NCBI RefSeq assembly: GCF_030818075.1
Contig: NZ_JAUSZZ010000001.1
Location: 2,046,001-2,110,000 of the forward strand
DNA from: Microbacterium proteolyticum
GTDB lineage: Bacteria; Actinomycetota; Actinomycetes; Actinomycetales; Microbacteriaceae
Length of the DNA stretch: 64,000 nt
Direction: 5' to 3'
Numbering within the stretch: the first letter of the stretch is position 1; each line of letters begins with the position of its first letter. This document shows positions 28,713-37,718 of the stretch, piece by piece. The notes beneath the pieces were generated by a model. The model ran no database searches. It was not told where the DNA came from and saw only the letters and a list, made by a program, of their open reading frames with translations. Both the position numbers and the translations under genes were made by a program.

Positions 28713-30146
28713 ATGACCGACACGCCCACTCCACCCGACGGTTGGTACCCCGACCCCGCCGGCGGCGGTGGCCTGCGTCGGTGGGATGGCACGGCATGGA
28801 CCGACGACGTCCGTTCCCTCGACGGCACCCCGATCGACGGCACGGCACGTGAAGACACGGCGCGTGAGGGCAACGGGGAGACCCAGGATGCCGGTGACCT
28901 CGCTCCCGAGACCGATGAGGCGCTCGCCGGCGGGGAGGATGCCACGGCGGACTCCTCACCCCGCGGCGATGCCGGGTCGCCGGCGCTGGCCTCCGACGCG
29001 GCCGCCGCGTACGCGGAGACGGCATCGCCCACGGACAGTGCCCATGGACCGCACGGCGACGCGCCGTCTCTGACGCCCTCGACGCCCGGGGCGTCCTCCG
29101 CCGACGCCGACGCCGACCTCGACCTCGAGGCCCCGGCGGCCTCCGGTTCGCCCGAGGTCCCCGGAAGCCCGACGTCGAGCGGAACACCCCAGACGTCCGA
29201 CACCCCCGAGCCGCAGACCGCCCACTCGACGGTCACCGCTGAGACCCCGCCCGCGTACGGTTCTTCGCCTTCGTCCCCGGCGGATGCGAGCGGGTCCGAG
29301 GCCGACACCCACCGAGCCGACGTGGACGCGCCGCGTCCCGTCGCCCCCGCCGTCGCTGCCGGGGCCGGTGCCGCCGCCGCGGCGAGCGCCTCCGCGACGC
29401 CGCAGCCCGCCCCGTCCGTCCCCGCTCCACCCGCGGCTCCGGCGCACCTCGGCGCGACGGCTCCGGATGCCGACGGTCCCGCCCGCACGCCGGCCCACCC
29501 CGGCCTCCCGGTGTATCCCGGCAGCACCCCCGCCCACCCCGACGCCTCCGTCCCGGCGACCCCTCGCGGGGTACCGGCATATCCCGGGACCGCCTCGGTC
29601 AGCGGCGGGGGCTCCGCGAGCGCCCCGACGGTCGTGTACGACGCGGCCCCGCGCCGCGACATCTCGACGAACACGGTCTGGATCTGGCTGGTGGTCGCGC
29701 TGCCGCTGCTCGTCGTCCTCGGACTGTTCGTGGTCGATTGGGGAGCGCTGATGCGCCAGGTCGTGTACAGCGAGATCTACGCCGACCCGTTCGCCCCCGC
29801 GCCGATGGGCGGCGCCGTTGTGAACGCGGTGTCTTCGGTTCTGGGCATCCTCTACAACGCCGCGACGGTGCTGTTCGCGTTCCTCGATTGGCGTCAGTTG
29901 CGTGCCCGCGGCATCGCGCGGCCGTTCCACTGGGCGTGGAGCTTCTTCGTGCTCGCGATCGGCAGCGGTCTGGTCTACGTGATCGGTCGGAGCGTCATCG
30001 TGCGCCGTCAGACCGGGCAGGGGCTCGCGCCCCTGTGGACAGCGATCGCGACCACGCTCGTGATGTGGATCGGGTTCGGTATCTGGGTCGCCGTGCTGGC
30101 GCTGCAGGTGGTCTCCCTCATCCAGGAGCTGCAGTACGGCTACTGA
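28713..30146 (+). CDS. DUF2510 membrane protein with long disordered acidic/Pro-Ala region
   Basis: Residues 8-34 carry the DUF2510 module (PPDGWYPDPAGGGGLRRWDG, then TAWTDD), common at the N-termini of actinobacterial membrane proteins. Residues 40-310 are low complexity: first Asp/Glu/Ala/Ser, then Pro/Ala. The C-terminal 160 residues hold four or so hydrophobic helices (WIWLVVALPLLVVLGLFVV at the start). No enzyme motif is seen. The start ATG 28713 follows CAGGGGAACGAC. Confidence 0.83.
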   Translation: MTDTPTPPDGWYPDPAGGGGLRRWDGTAWTDDVRSLDGTPIDGTAREDTAREGNGETQDAGDLAPETDEALAGGEDATADSSPRGDAGSPALASDAAAAYAETASPTDSAHGPHGDAPSLTPSTPGASSADADADLDLEAPAASGSPEVPGSPTSSGTPQTSDTPEPQTAHSTVTAETPPAYGSSPSSPADASGSEADTHRADVDAPRPVAPAVAAGAGAAAAASASATPQPAPSVPAPPAAPAHLGATAPDADGPARTPAHPGLPVYPGSTPAHPDASVPATPRGVPAYPGTASVSGGGSASAPTVVYDAAPRRDISTNTVWIWLVVALPLLVVLGLFVVDWGALMRQVVYSEIYADPFAPAPMGGAVVNAVSSVLGILYNAATVLFAFLDWRQLRARGIARPFHWAWSFFVLAIGSGLVYVIGRSVIVRRQTGQGLAPLWTAIATTLVMWIGFGIWVAVLALQVVSLIQELQYGY

Positions 30147-30324
30147 GCAACGGCACGCGGGTGGCGCGCTTCGGAGCGTCGGCTGATCCGGATGGTGACA
30201 CCCTCGCCCCGTGACGTTCTGTGACGGTGGATATCTCCGGGTGACGTGATCGACCGCGCGGTCCTCGGGTGCTCGTACGCTCCTGGAACCGGCGTACGAC
30301 GCCGATCACCCCGGGAGGCCCGTC

Positions 30325-30990
30325 ATGTCCGCACCGTCCATCGCTCAGCAGATCGACGACTTCAACACCGGCTTCGAGGCCCAGATCGGCGACCGCCTCG
30401 CGGGAGTCTTCGGAGGCGAGCAGGCCGACCTCCGCGGCGCCGGCGTTCCGGACGGCGCGCTCGGGGTGGGCGCCTCGGCCCCGGATGCCGCGCTTCTCGC
30501 GGTCGACGGGAGCGAGACGTCGTTCTCCGACGCGCGGGACGGGAAGGCAGCCGTGGTCGTGTTCTACCGCGGTGCCTGGTGCCCGTACTGCAACATCACC
30601 CTGCGCGCGTATCAGGAGAAGCTCGTGCCCGCGCTTCACGAACGAGGGGCGACGCTGATCGCCGTTTCCCCGCAGACTCCCGACGGGTCGTCGCAGAGTG
30701 TGACGAACGGCTCGCTGGACTTCACGGTGCTGTCCGATCCCGGGAACCGCCTCGCGGACCAGTTCGGGATCGTGACCGAGCCCAGCGCCGCCGCGCGAGC
30801 AGCCCACACCGAGCTCGGCTTCGACGTCGCCGACAGCAACGCGGACGAGAGCGCGCGCATCCCCTTCCCGTCGGTGTACGTCATCGACGAGGCCGGTGTC
30901 GTGCGCTTCGCCGACGTCCACGTCGACTACACCACCCGTACCGAGCCGGAGGAGATCATCGCCGCGCTCGAGCGGATCCGCGGCGAGTAA
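30325..30990 (+). CDS. Peroxiredoxin-like AhpC/TSA family protein
   Basis: The 221-residue protein has a thioredoxin fold with the motif FYRGAWCPYCN near residue 85, so both an N-terminal active-site cysteine and a second cysteine three residues on are present. FPSVYVIDEAGVVRFADV is the conserved C-terminal strand. This AhpC/TSA subgroup (peroxiredoxin-like) probably reduces peroxides, though the substrate is unproven. It is convergent with coaBC, with 11 nt between the stops. Confidence 0.88.
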   Translation: MSAPSIAQQIDDFNTGFEAQIGDRLAGVFGGEQADLRGAGVPDGALGVGASAPDAALLAVDGSETSFSDARDGKAAVVVFYRGAWCPYCNITLRAYQEKLVPALHERGATLIAVSPQTPDGSSQSVTNGSLDFTVLSDPGNRLADQFGIVTEPSAAARAAHTELGFDVADSNADESARIPFPSVYVIDEAGVVRFADVHVDYTTRTEPEEIIAALERIRGE

Positions 30991-31001
30991 TCCGCGACGC
31001 C

Positions 31002-32213
31002 TCAGTCCGCCGACGCCGTCCGCGCCGCGACGATCGCGTCGAGCAGCGCGTGGGCGGTGTCGTCCTTGGATCCGGATGCCGTGGCCACGACCTCGCCCTC
31101 TCGGTCGACGATCGTGAGGGCGTTGTCGGCAGTCTCGAAGCCCTGCGTCCAGCCGACCGCGTTCGCCGCGAGGAGGTCGACGCCTTTGCGCACCGCCTTC
31201 GCGCGAGCTCGTTCGCGGAGTTCCTCGTCGTCGGCCACCGTCTCGGCCGCGAAGGCGACGATCGTCTGCCCCTCGCGGCGGCGGGCGACGAGCCCGGCGA
31301 CGATGTCGCGGTTCTCGACGAGCTCGAGCGTCAGGCCGCCGGGGGAGTCCTGCTTGCGCAGCTTGTTCTCGGCGACCGCGGCCACGGAGTAGTCGGCGAC
31401 CGCTGCGGCCATGACGACGACGTCGGCACCGGCGGCGACGGCATCCATCGTCCGTCCGAGTTCGTCCGCGGTGCCCGCGACGATGACGTCGACGCGCGGG
31501 TCGGGCCGCACGTCGGCGTCGAGGTGCGCGGCGACGAGAGTGACCGTGGCGCCGCGGTCGGCGGCCGCCCGCGCGATGGCGACGCCCTGGCGTCCGCTGG
31601 AGCGATTGCCGAGGTAGCGTACGGGGTCGATGGGCTCGCGGGTGCCGCCGGCGCTCACGACGACCGAGAGGCCCTCGAGGTCGCGAGGACGCTCCACCAG
31701 GGCGAGCGCCGCGGCGAGGATCTCTTCCGGCTCCGACATGCGTCCGGGACCCGAGTCGCCGCCGGTCAGCTGGCCGTCGGCGGGACCGACCACGTGTACG
31801 CCGCGGGCGCGCAGCACGTCCATGTTGTGCACGGTCGCCGGATGCCGCCACATCTCGGTGTGCATCGCGGGAGCCACGACGACCGGGGCGGTCGTGGCCA
31901 GCAGCGTCGTGCCGAGCAGATCGGACGCCAGCCCCGCCGTCATCGCGGCGAGGGTATTCGCGGTCGCGGGTGCGACGATCACGAGATCGGCCGACTGGCC
32001 GAGGGCGACGTGTCGCACCCGTGCGACGTCGTCGTGCACGGACGTGGTGACGGGGTTGCGGCTCAGTGCCTCCCACGTCGGCAGGCCGACGAAACGCAGG
32101 GCGTCGTCCGTGGGGACGACGTGCACGTCGTGCCCGGTTTTCACGAGCAGACGGACGAGGCCGACGGTCTTATAGGCGGCGATGCCCCCGGTCACTCCCA
32201 CGACGACGAACAT
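31002..32213 (-). CDS. coaBC: Bifunctional phosphopantothenoylcysteine decarboxylase / phosphopantothenate-cysteine ligase CoaBC
   Basis: This 403-residue enzyme makes 4'-phosphopantetheine for coenzyme A. The N-terminal CoaC half has the flavin site GVTGGIAAYK and the substrate segment PAMHTEMW, where the second position usually is Asn (PxMNxxMW) and here is His. The CoaB half begins near residue 180 with SAGGTREPIDPVRYLGNRSS and contains the lysine loop ENKLRKQ. The His in place of Asn in the decarboxylase motif deserves a note. The start at 32213 is on the minus strand, divergent from the NRDE gene. Confidence 0.93.
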   Translation of the reverse strand: MFVVVGVTGGIAAYKTVGLVRLLVKTGHDVHVVPTDDALRFVGLPTWEALSRNPVTTSVHDDVARVRHVALGQSADLVIVAPATANTLAAMTAGLASDLLGTTLLATTAPVVVAPAMHTEMWRHPATVHNMDVLRARGVHVVGPADGQLTGGDSGPGRMSEPEEILAAALALVERPRDLEGLSVVVSAGGTREPIDPVRYLGNRSSGRQGVAIARAAADRGATVTLVAAHLDADVRPDPRVDVIVAGTADELGRTMDAVAAGADVVVMAAAVADYSVAAVAENKLRKQDSPGGLTLELVENRDIVAGLVARRREGQTIVAFAAETVADDEELRERARAKAVRKGVDLLAANAVGWTQGFETADNALTIVDREGEVVATASGSKDDTAHALLDAIVAARTASAD

Positions 32214-32488
32214 CGCCCCAGTCTTCCAGGTCGCCGGGTGCGACGGGCTCGAGCGGGCGGGCGACGAGAACGGCGGATGCCACCCCCCCCCGCAGCGGGG
32301 GCGTCGGGTGAGCCGTGGTCGGGCCGCGGGTCCTGTTCTGGACGTGGACGTCGACCACCCCGGTCGAGACGTGCCGCCGGTCGCGCTCCGGGCGGTGCCC
32401 GTCCGCTCCGCGACCGTCCCTCCCCGACCGACATCCTCGGTGGCTCCGAAAAGCGCCGGCCGTTCCGGGCGCGGGTAGCGTTGAGGGA

Positions 32489-33277
32489 ATGTGCACGGTC
32501 GTGATCCACGTCCCGGAGGGCGCGGGCCAGCCGGTGCGGCTGCTCGCCGTCCGCGATGAGGAGCGCGACCGCCCGTGGCGCGGCCTCGGGCCGTGGTGGC
32601 CGGAGCGCGGCGGTATCCTGGGCGTTCGTGATGATCGCGCGGGCGGCGCCTGGCTCGCCGTCGACCCCGCCGCGGGGCGGCTGGCCGTGCTGCTGAACCG
32701 GGAGGATCTGTCCGGCCGCTCCGATGACGAGGTCGTCAGCCGCGGCAGCATCTCGCTCGATGCGGTGGGCGCCGGCATCCCGGATCGTCCCCGCACGCGC
32801 GGATTCAATCTGGTCGAGGTGGATGCCGACGGAGCCCACCTCGTGGAGTGGGACGGCCTCCAGGCTCGGCGCACCAGAATCCCGCCGGGCATCCATATGG
32901 TCGCCCACCACGCGGTCGACGACCCGGCCACTGCGCGCATCGCTCGATGGCTCGAAGCCTTCCGGGCGGCGGGCCTCGGCCCCGGCGAGGACTGGTGGAT
33001 GCCGTGGCTCGACGTCGTCGCGCGGGCGACGAGCGATCCGTCGGCGTCGGTGCTGCGTCGCGACGAGCACGACGGGCACGTGCTCGAGTCGCTGCTGCTG
33101 TGCGCCGCCACCGTGGGGCCGGAGGGCGTCGACGTGCGTCAGGCCACGCCGGTCTCGCCGGGTCGCTGGGACGACGGGATCGTCGCGGGACTGCGTCGCG
33201 GCATCCCTTCCGCGAGCGCCCGCCGGGAGGCGCGCGCCGACGGGCCGACAGCCGACCGCGAGGCCGCAGCGCAGTAG
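32489..33277 (+). CDS. NRDE (TANGO2-like) family protein
   Basis: The 262-residue protein starts MCTVVIHVPEG with the conserved N-terminal cysteine at position 2. It carries a diverged version of the family NRDE signature: RDEERDRPW near residue 22, then GGILGVRDDRAGGAWLAV. The fold is that of N-terminal nucleophile hydrolases. Eukaryotic TANGO2 is linked to heme or lipid handling, but no bacterial role is assigned. ATG 32489 lies 7 nt after TAGCGT, so it is likely leaderless. The 275 nt upstream hold only the divergent promoters and a short GC-rich stretch. Confidence 0.82.
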   Translation: MCTVVIHVPEGAGQPVRLLAVRDEERDRPWRGLGPWWPERGGILGVRDDRAGGAWLAVDPAAGRLAVLLNREDLSGRSDDEVVSRGSISLDAVGAGIPDRPRTRGFNLVEVDADGAHLVEWDGLQARRTRIPPGIHMVAHHAVDDPATARIARWLEAFRAAGLGPGEDWWMPWLDVVARATSDPSASVLRRDEHDGHVLESLLLCAATVGPEGVDVRQATPVSPGRWDDGIVAGLRRGIPSASARREARADGPTADREAAAQ

Positions 33278-33291
33278 GCTGGTCGCATCCC

Positions 33292-33364
33292 GCCTCCGTA
33301 GCTCAGGGGATAGAGCGCCGCACTCCTAACGCGGGCGTCGCAGGTTCGAATCCTGTCGGGGGCA
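33292..33364 (+). tRNA. tRNA-Arg (anticodon CCT)
   Basis: The 73-nt sequence folds as a cloverleaf. The acceptor GCCTCCG pairs with CGGGGGC including one G-T pair, the D arm is GCTC/GAGC, and the T arm contains GGTTCGAATCC. The anticodon loop is CTCCTAA, so the anticodon CCT reads AGG. The anticodon stem CCGCA/CGCGG has an A-C mismatch next to the loop (positions 31/39). No CCA is encoded. A TAGGCT promoter-like hexamer lies about 16 nt upstream. Confidence 0.9.
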
Positions 33365-33596
33365 CTCCGCTCGGCCGCCTCGCACGGTGCGCCGCTTCAC
33401 GCTGGAGGCTCGGTCGCCTCGCGCGACGTTCGAATCGGGCGACGGGTGCGGCCGGTCTGGCTCCCCGGCGAACGCGCCCCTGCGCGGGCGGTTCCGTCGA
33501 ACCTCGAGATTTGGACCCGCGGCGCATCCATCGTCGAGCCGACGTCCTCGCGCGAAGCTCGCCCGCTCGACGGGTCAGGTGCGAAACCGGCCCGCA

Positions 33597-33635
33597 CACG
33601 ACGATGCCCCGGTTCTCCGCCGGGGCATCGTCGTG
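33597..33635. terminator. Hairpin terminator shared by the tRNA-Arg region and the HesB-like gene
   Basis: A perfect 16-bp stem (33597-33612 with 33620-33635) around a 7-nt loop lies 10 nt past the stop of the minus-strand HesB-like gene. The 230 nt between tRNA-Arg and this hairpin carry no supported gene. Confidence 0.8.
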
Positions 33636-33645
33636 GAGGAGCGCG

Positions 33646-33933
33646 TCAGGCGGCGCCGGTCACCGCGAACTGCACCGATCCCTGCTCGGGGTCGATCTGC
33701 GCATCGAGCACGCGGTCGTCGAGGACCGCGGCGGCGTCGGTGTCGAGATAGACACGCGCTCCGGCGTTCTCGACGACGGCGTCGCCGGACTCGGGGGCGT
33801 CGACGACGGACAGCCCGAATGGCGACTCCGGGGAGCCTGCGCCTTCGATCCGCACGCCGCCCTCGGCGGCATCCGGCAACTGCGCGGTGATGGTCTTGAC
33901 GGCGGTCGTGGCCTCTTCGGTGAGCGTCAACAT
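33646..33933 (-). CDS. HesB/IscA-like protein lacking the cysteine ligands
   Basis: The 95-residue protein has the A-type iron-sulfur carrier fold pattern (LTLTEEATTAVKTITAQLPD, then VRIEGAG, LDTDAAAVLDDRVLDAQ). It has no cysteine at all, while IscA/SufA need three. It therefore cannot bind a cluster in the usual way. Such cysteine-free HesB-like proteins are common in actinobacteria and their function is not known. Start ATG 33933 has AGGAGAG upstream. Confidence 0.82.
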   Translation of the reverse strand: MLTLTEEATTAVKTITAQLPDAAEGGVRIEGAGSPESPFGLSVVDAPESGDAVVENAGARVYLDTDAAAVLDDRVLDAQIDPEQGSVQFAVTGAA

Positions 33934-34046
33934 GGGTGACTCTCCTTCTCTGATCGACGACAGGAGTCAGCCACGATGCCGAGAATCGGCGGCATCCTCA
34001 ACCTCTGGCATCCATTGCCAGGGTTTTCCCACGTGCCCCGAGAGGC

Positions 34047-34898
34047 TCAGGGAAGCAGGCCCGCGCGGCGCGCGCGGGTGACGGCAGCGTGACGGGTGGA
34101 GGCGTCGAGCTTCGACATCGCCGAGGCGAGGTACGACTTCACCGTGGTCTCGCGCAGCCCCAGGGATGCCGCGATCTCGCCGTTCGTGGAGCCCACGGCC
34201 GCGCACGCCAGCACATCGATCTCCCGTCGCGACAGGTGCAGGTCGGCGTCGATGGCCGGGGTCGGCACATCGCCGGTGAGGGCCGCGAGGCGCGCCTCGA
34301 TGTCTTCGAGACGGCGGCGCACATCGTCATCGCCGACGGTGGCCGCGATGCTGCGCAGCTGCGCGTAGCTCTCGCGGATCTCCTCTCGTGCTCCGGCGCC
34401 GAGACCGCCCTCCGGAGCGGGGGAGCCGGCCAATCGCCGCTCCACCTCCGCGCGCACGCGCAGTTCGGTGCCCAGCTCTCCGGCGACGTCGAACGCCGGG
34501 CGCGCGTGCACCTCGCCGACGGGCGACTGCGCCCACGACCCGCAATAGAGCACACCGCGCGCCGTCCCTCCGACGAGGACGGGCACCGCGAACAGCGTGG
34601 CGATCCCTTCACCGAGGATGGCGCGGTCGTAATCGTGGGTGATGGAGCGCGAGGTGCGGTAGTCCAGCGTCATCCTCGGGCGCCGTTCGACGAGTGCACG
34701 GCCACCGAGACCGCGCGTGGCGTGCACGACCAGACCGTCGATGCTGCGCGTGCGCGCGCCGACGATCGTGGTGACGTGCACGGCGCCCTCGTGCTCGAGG
34801 CCGCCGAAGGCGACGGGGAAGTGCGTGCGCCGGGCCAGTTCGGCCACCGCATGCGAGACCAGGCCCGCGTCGTCTCGAAGAGCCGATGGTGCTCCCAC
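34047..34898 (-). CDS. GAF-domain LuxR-type transcriptional regulator
   Basis: This 283-residue regulator has a GAF-like sensor in residues 10-165 (AFGGLEHEGAVHVTTIVGAR and ITHDYDRAILGEGIATLFAV). A LuxR helix-turn-helix occupies the C-terminal 60 residues (LSRREIDVLACAAVGSTNGE, then TTVKSYLASAMSKL). There is no receiver domain. It is divergent from a DUF485-actP pair, the arrangement seen where a GAF-LuxR protein controls a short-chain carboxylate transporter. The ligand is unknown. Confidence 0.9.
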   Translation of the reverse strand: MGAPSALRDDAGLVSHAVAELARRTHFPVAFGGLEHEGAVHVTTIVGARTRSIDGLVVHATRGLGGRALVERRPRMTLDYRTSRSITHDYDRAILGEGIATLFAVPVLVGGTARGVLYCGSWAQSPVGEVHARPAFDVAGELGTELRVRAEVERRLAGSPAPEGGLGAGAREEIRESYAQLRSIAATVGDDDVRRRLEDIEARLAALTGDVPTPAIDADLHLSRREIDVLACAAVGSTNGEIAASLGLRETTVKSYLASAMSKLDASTRHAAVTRARRAGLLP

Positions 34899-35034
34899 GC
34901 ACTACCTACTTCCGGGGGTGACGGCCTCATCGCCGCGTTTCGTAGCGTCGACCCTACCACCGGGAGCGTTTCCACAGCCCGGTCACCCCCCTCCGGCGCG
35001 GTGCAGCGCCGGATGCATGAGGCAAGGAGGCCAC

Positions 35035-35388
35035 ATGACGGATCGTCGCATCGACGACGCCCACACGGGCGGAATCGATTACATCGCGGTCGAGGAGTCC
35101 GCCCCGTTCCAGGAGTTGAAGCGGCGCCAGCGCAGCTTCGTCTTCCCCCTGGCCGCGGCGTTCCTCGTCTGGTACTTCGTCTACGTTCTGCTGTCGTCGT
35201 TCGCGCCCGGGTTCATGGCCCAGCCGGTGTCGGGGGCGATCACCGTCGGGCTGCTGTTCGGGCTCGGGCAGTTCGTCACCACGTTCGCCATCACCATGGG
35301 CTACGTCGCGTACGCCAACCGTCGTCTCGACCCCGGTGCCGAGCAGCTTCGCGCGGAGCTCGAGCAGGCGGACGGGGGACGACGGTGA
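35035..35388 (+). CDS. DUF485 membrane protein, partner of the solute symporter
   Basis: The 117-residue protein has two membrane helices (residues 38-60 and 72-98) and a conserved segment QELKRRQRSFVFPLAAAFLV, the DUF485 signature. Genes of this family lie just upstream of acetate or pyruvate permeases of the ActP type, as YjcH does in Escherichia coli. ATG 35035 follows AAGGAGGCCAC. Its stop overlaps the symporter GTG by 4 nt. Confidence 0.93.
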   Translation: MTDRRIDDAHTGGIDYIAVEESAPFQELKRRQRSFVFPLAAAFLVWYFVYVLLSSFAPGFMAQPVSGAITVGLLFGLGQFVTTFAITMGYVAYANRRLDPGAEQLRAELEQADGGRR

Positions 35389-37001
35389 ACGACGTCCTCA
35401 CTCAACTCGATGCGGCCGTGCAGACGGTCGAGAACAACCCGGTGCTGAACATCTCGATCTTCGGCGCGTTCGTCGCCGTGACGCTGTTCATCGTGATCCG
35501 GGCCAGCCGCAACAGCAAGACCGCGGCCGATTACTACGCCGCCGGTCGTTCCTTCACGGGGCCGCAGAACGGCTTCGCGATCGCGGGCGACTACCTGTCG
35601 GCGGCGTCGTTCCTCGGCATCGTCGGCGCGATCGCGATCAACGGCTACGACGGCTTCCTGTACTCCATCGGGTTCCTGGTGGCGTGGCTGGTCGCCCTGC
35701 TGCTCGTGGCCGAGCTCATGCGCAACACCGGCAAGTTCACGATGGCCGACGTGCTGTCGTTCCGCCTGAAGGAGCGGCCGGTGCGCATGGCCGCCGCCAT
35801 CACGACCCTCGCGGTGTGCTTCTTCTACCTGCTCGCGCAGATGGCCGGAGCCGGTGGCCTGGTGTCGCTCCTGCTCGGGATCACCGAGCGCGTCGGGCAG
35901 TCCATCGTCGTCGCGGTGGTCGGCATCCTGATGATCGTCTACGTGCTCATCGGCGGCATGAAGGGCACGACCTGGGTGCAGATCGTCAAGGCGTTCCTGC
36001 TCATCGGCGGCGCGCTCGTGATGACGGTGTGGGTGCTCGCGATCAACGGCTTCAACCTCAACACCCTGCTCGAGAGCGCCGTGGCGGCGTCGCCGAAGGG
36101 GGATGCCGTCCTGGCTCCGGGCCTGCAGTACGGCAAGAACCCCTGGGACTTCATCTCGCTCGCCCTCGCCCTGGTGCTCGGCACCGCGGGTCTGCCGCAC
36201 GTGCTCATGCGCTTCTACACGGTGCCGACCGCCAAGGAGGCGCGTCGCTCGGTGGTCTGGGCGATCTGGCTGATCGGCCTGTTCTACATCCTCACTCTCG
36301 TGCTCGGATACGGCGCCGGCGCTCTCGTGGGCTCGGAGGCGATCCTCGCCGCCCCCGGTGGAGTGAACGCCGCGGCACCGCTGCTCGCTCTGGCCCTGGG
36401 CGGCCCCCTCCTGCTCGGGTTCATCTCGGCGGTGGCCTTCGCCACGATCCTCGCGGTGGTCGCCGGCCTGACCATCACCGCAGCGGCATCCTTCGCCCAC
36501 GACATCTACGCCAACGTCGTGAAGAAGGGCGACGTGCCGCCCGACGGCGAGGTCAAGGTGGCCCGGCGCACGGTGATCGTGATCGGCGTGCTCGCGATCC
36601 TCGGCGGCATCGGCGTGCAGGGGCAGAACGTGGCCTTCCTGGTCGCGCTCGCCTTCGCCGTGGCGGCATCGGCGAACCTCCCGACCATCCTGTTCTCGCT
36701 CTTCTGGCGCAAGTTCACCACGCGGGGCGCGGTATGGAGCATGTATGGCGGTCTGGGATCGGCTCTCGTGCTGATTCTGCTGTCGCCGGTGTTCTGGGGT
36801 GGGCCCACGAGCGTGTTCGCCGACACGGGGGTGGCCATCTGGCCGCTGAACAACCCCGGCATCGTGTCCATCCCGCTCGGGTTCTTCCTCGGGTGGCTCG
36901 GCTCGGTCACCTCCCGCACCGCGGAGGACCGACGCAAGGCGGCGGAGATGGACGTGCGCTCCCTCACCGGATTCGGGGCGGAGAAGGCCTCGAACCACTG
37001 A
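35385..37001 (+). CDS. Sodium:solute symporter, ActP-like (acetate/monocarboxylate)
   Basis: The 538-residue protein has about 13 membrane helices and the sodium-solute-symporter core, with ADYYAAGRSFTGPQNGFAIA, GDYLSAASFLGI and YVLIGGMKGTTWVQIVKA. With its DUF485 partner it matches the ActP/MctC group that imports acetate, propionate or pyruvate; the exact substrate is not readable. The GTG at 35385 overlaps the DUF485 stop (GTGA). Expression is probably under the divergent GAF-LuxR regulator. Confidence 0.92.
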   Translation: MNDVLTQLDAAVQTVENNPVLNISIFGAFVAVTLFIVIRASRNSKTAADYYAAGRSFTGPQNGFAIAGDYLSAASFLGIVGAIAINGYDGFLYSIGFLVAWLVALLLVAELMRNTGKFTMADVLSFRLKERPVRMAAAITTLAVCFFYLLAQMAGAGGLVSLLLGITERVGQSIVVAVVGILMIVYVLIGGMKGTTWVQIVKAFLLIGGALVMTVWVLAINGFNLNTLLESAVAASPKGDAVLAPGLQYGKNPWDFISLALALVLGTAGLPHVLMRFYTVPTAKEARRSVVWAIWLIGLFYILTLVLGYGAGALVGSEAILAAPGGVNAAAPLLALALGGPLLLGFISAVAFATILAVVAGLTITAAASFAHDIYANVVKKGDVPPDGEVKVARRTVIVIGVLAILGGIGVQGQNVAFLVALAFAVAASANLPTILFSLFWRKFTTRGAVWSMYGGLGSALVLILLSPVFWGGPTSVFADTGVAIWPLNNPGIVSIPLGFFLGWLGSVTSRTAEDRRKAAEMDVRSLTGFGAEKASNH

Positions 37002-37015
37002 GCACCCCGACGCCC

Positions 37016-37049
37016 GCTGCCCGGTCCCGCCTCCGCGGGGCCGGGCAGC
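37016..37049 (+). terminator. Two-step GC-rich hairpin after the symporter gene
   Basis: GCTGCCCGG (37016-37024) pairs with CCGGGCAGC (37041-37049), with a further inner CCCGC/GCGGG pairing. It begins 14 nt after the stop. The remaining 135 nt before the Ogt-like gene is very GC-rich and shows nothing else. Confidence 0.72.
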
Positions 37050-37184
37050 GCCGTGTCGTCCCACCGCCGGCGCACCGGCGCAGGACGCCCCGCGCCGCCC
37101 CGCCGGTGCGCGCCCCCTCGCCCGCCCGGGCGCACGCCACGCCGACGCACGCCCGCCGCCCCGCCGCGGGACCGCGACCCCGTG

Positions 37185-37718
37185 TCATCCCGCGACCCGA
37201 AGGGCCCCGCTCCGCACCGTCTCGTCCTCGAGCGAGAGCAAGAACTGCTTCACCTCGGGATGCCCCCCGTATTCGCCGATCGATCCGTCGGCGCGCACGA
37301 CGCGGTGCACGGGCACGACGATCGAGAACGGACTCGACGCGCACGCCGTACCGACCGCGCGGGCCGCGCGGGGAACGCCGGCCATGACGGCGACCTCACC
37401 GTAGGAGGCGACCTCCCCATAGGGGATCGCGCGCGACGCGTCGAGCGCCGCCCGGGTGAACCCGCGCACCAGCCGCCAGTCCAGCGCGACGTCGAAAGTG
37501 CGCCGCGCACCGTCGAAGTACTCGTCGAGCTGCCGCGCCAGGTCGGCACCCGCGGCGGGGTCGGGCTCGGGCATCACTCCCAGGCGCTGCGCGATGTCGG
37601 CGCGCGCGATGTCGATGCCGTCATGGGCGACGTCGAGGCGCACCAGGGCCTCGTCGATGAAGGTGAGCAGGATCGGGCCGATCGGGCTGTCGTATTCGGT
37701 GCTGGTGATCGTGTGCAT
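37185..37718 (-). CDS. Ogt/MGMT-family protein with the catalytic cysteine replaced by valine
   Basis: The 177-residue protein aligns throughout with O6-alkylguanine-DNA alkyltransferases: PYGEVASYGEVAVMAG (the helix-turn-helix entry), RAVGTACASSPFSIVV, and GSIGEYGGHPEVKQFLLSLE. The active-site motif, normally PCHRV, reads PVHRV here (codons CCC GTG CAC CGC GTC near 37306). With no acceptor cysteine it cannot transfer alkyl groups. It may act like alkyltransferase-like proteins, which bind lesions and recruit excision repair; those usually have Trp at this position. Cys-to-Val needs two or more base changes, so a simple sequencing slip is unlikely. Confidence 0.87.
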   Translation of the reverse strand: MHTITSTEYDSPIGPILLTFIDEALVRLDVAHDGIDIARADIAQRLGVMPEPDPAAGADLARQLDEYFDGARRTFDVALDWRLVRGFTRAALDASRAIPYGEVASYGEVAVMAGVPRAARAVGTACASSPFSIVVPVHRVVRADGSIGEYGGHPEVKQFLLSLEDETVRSGALRVAG

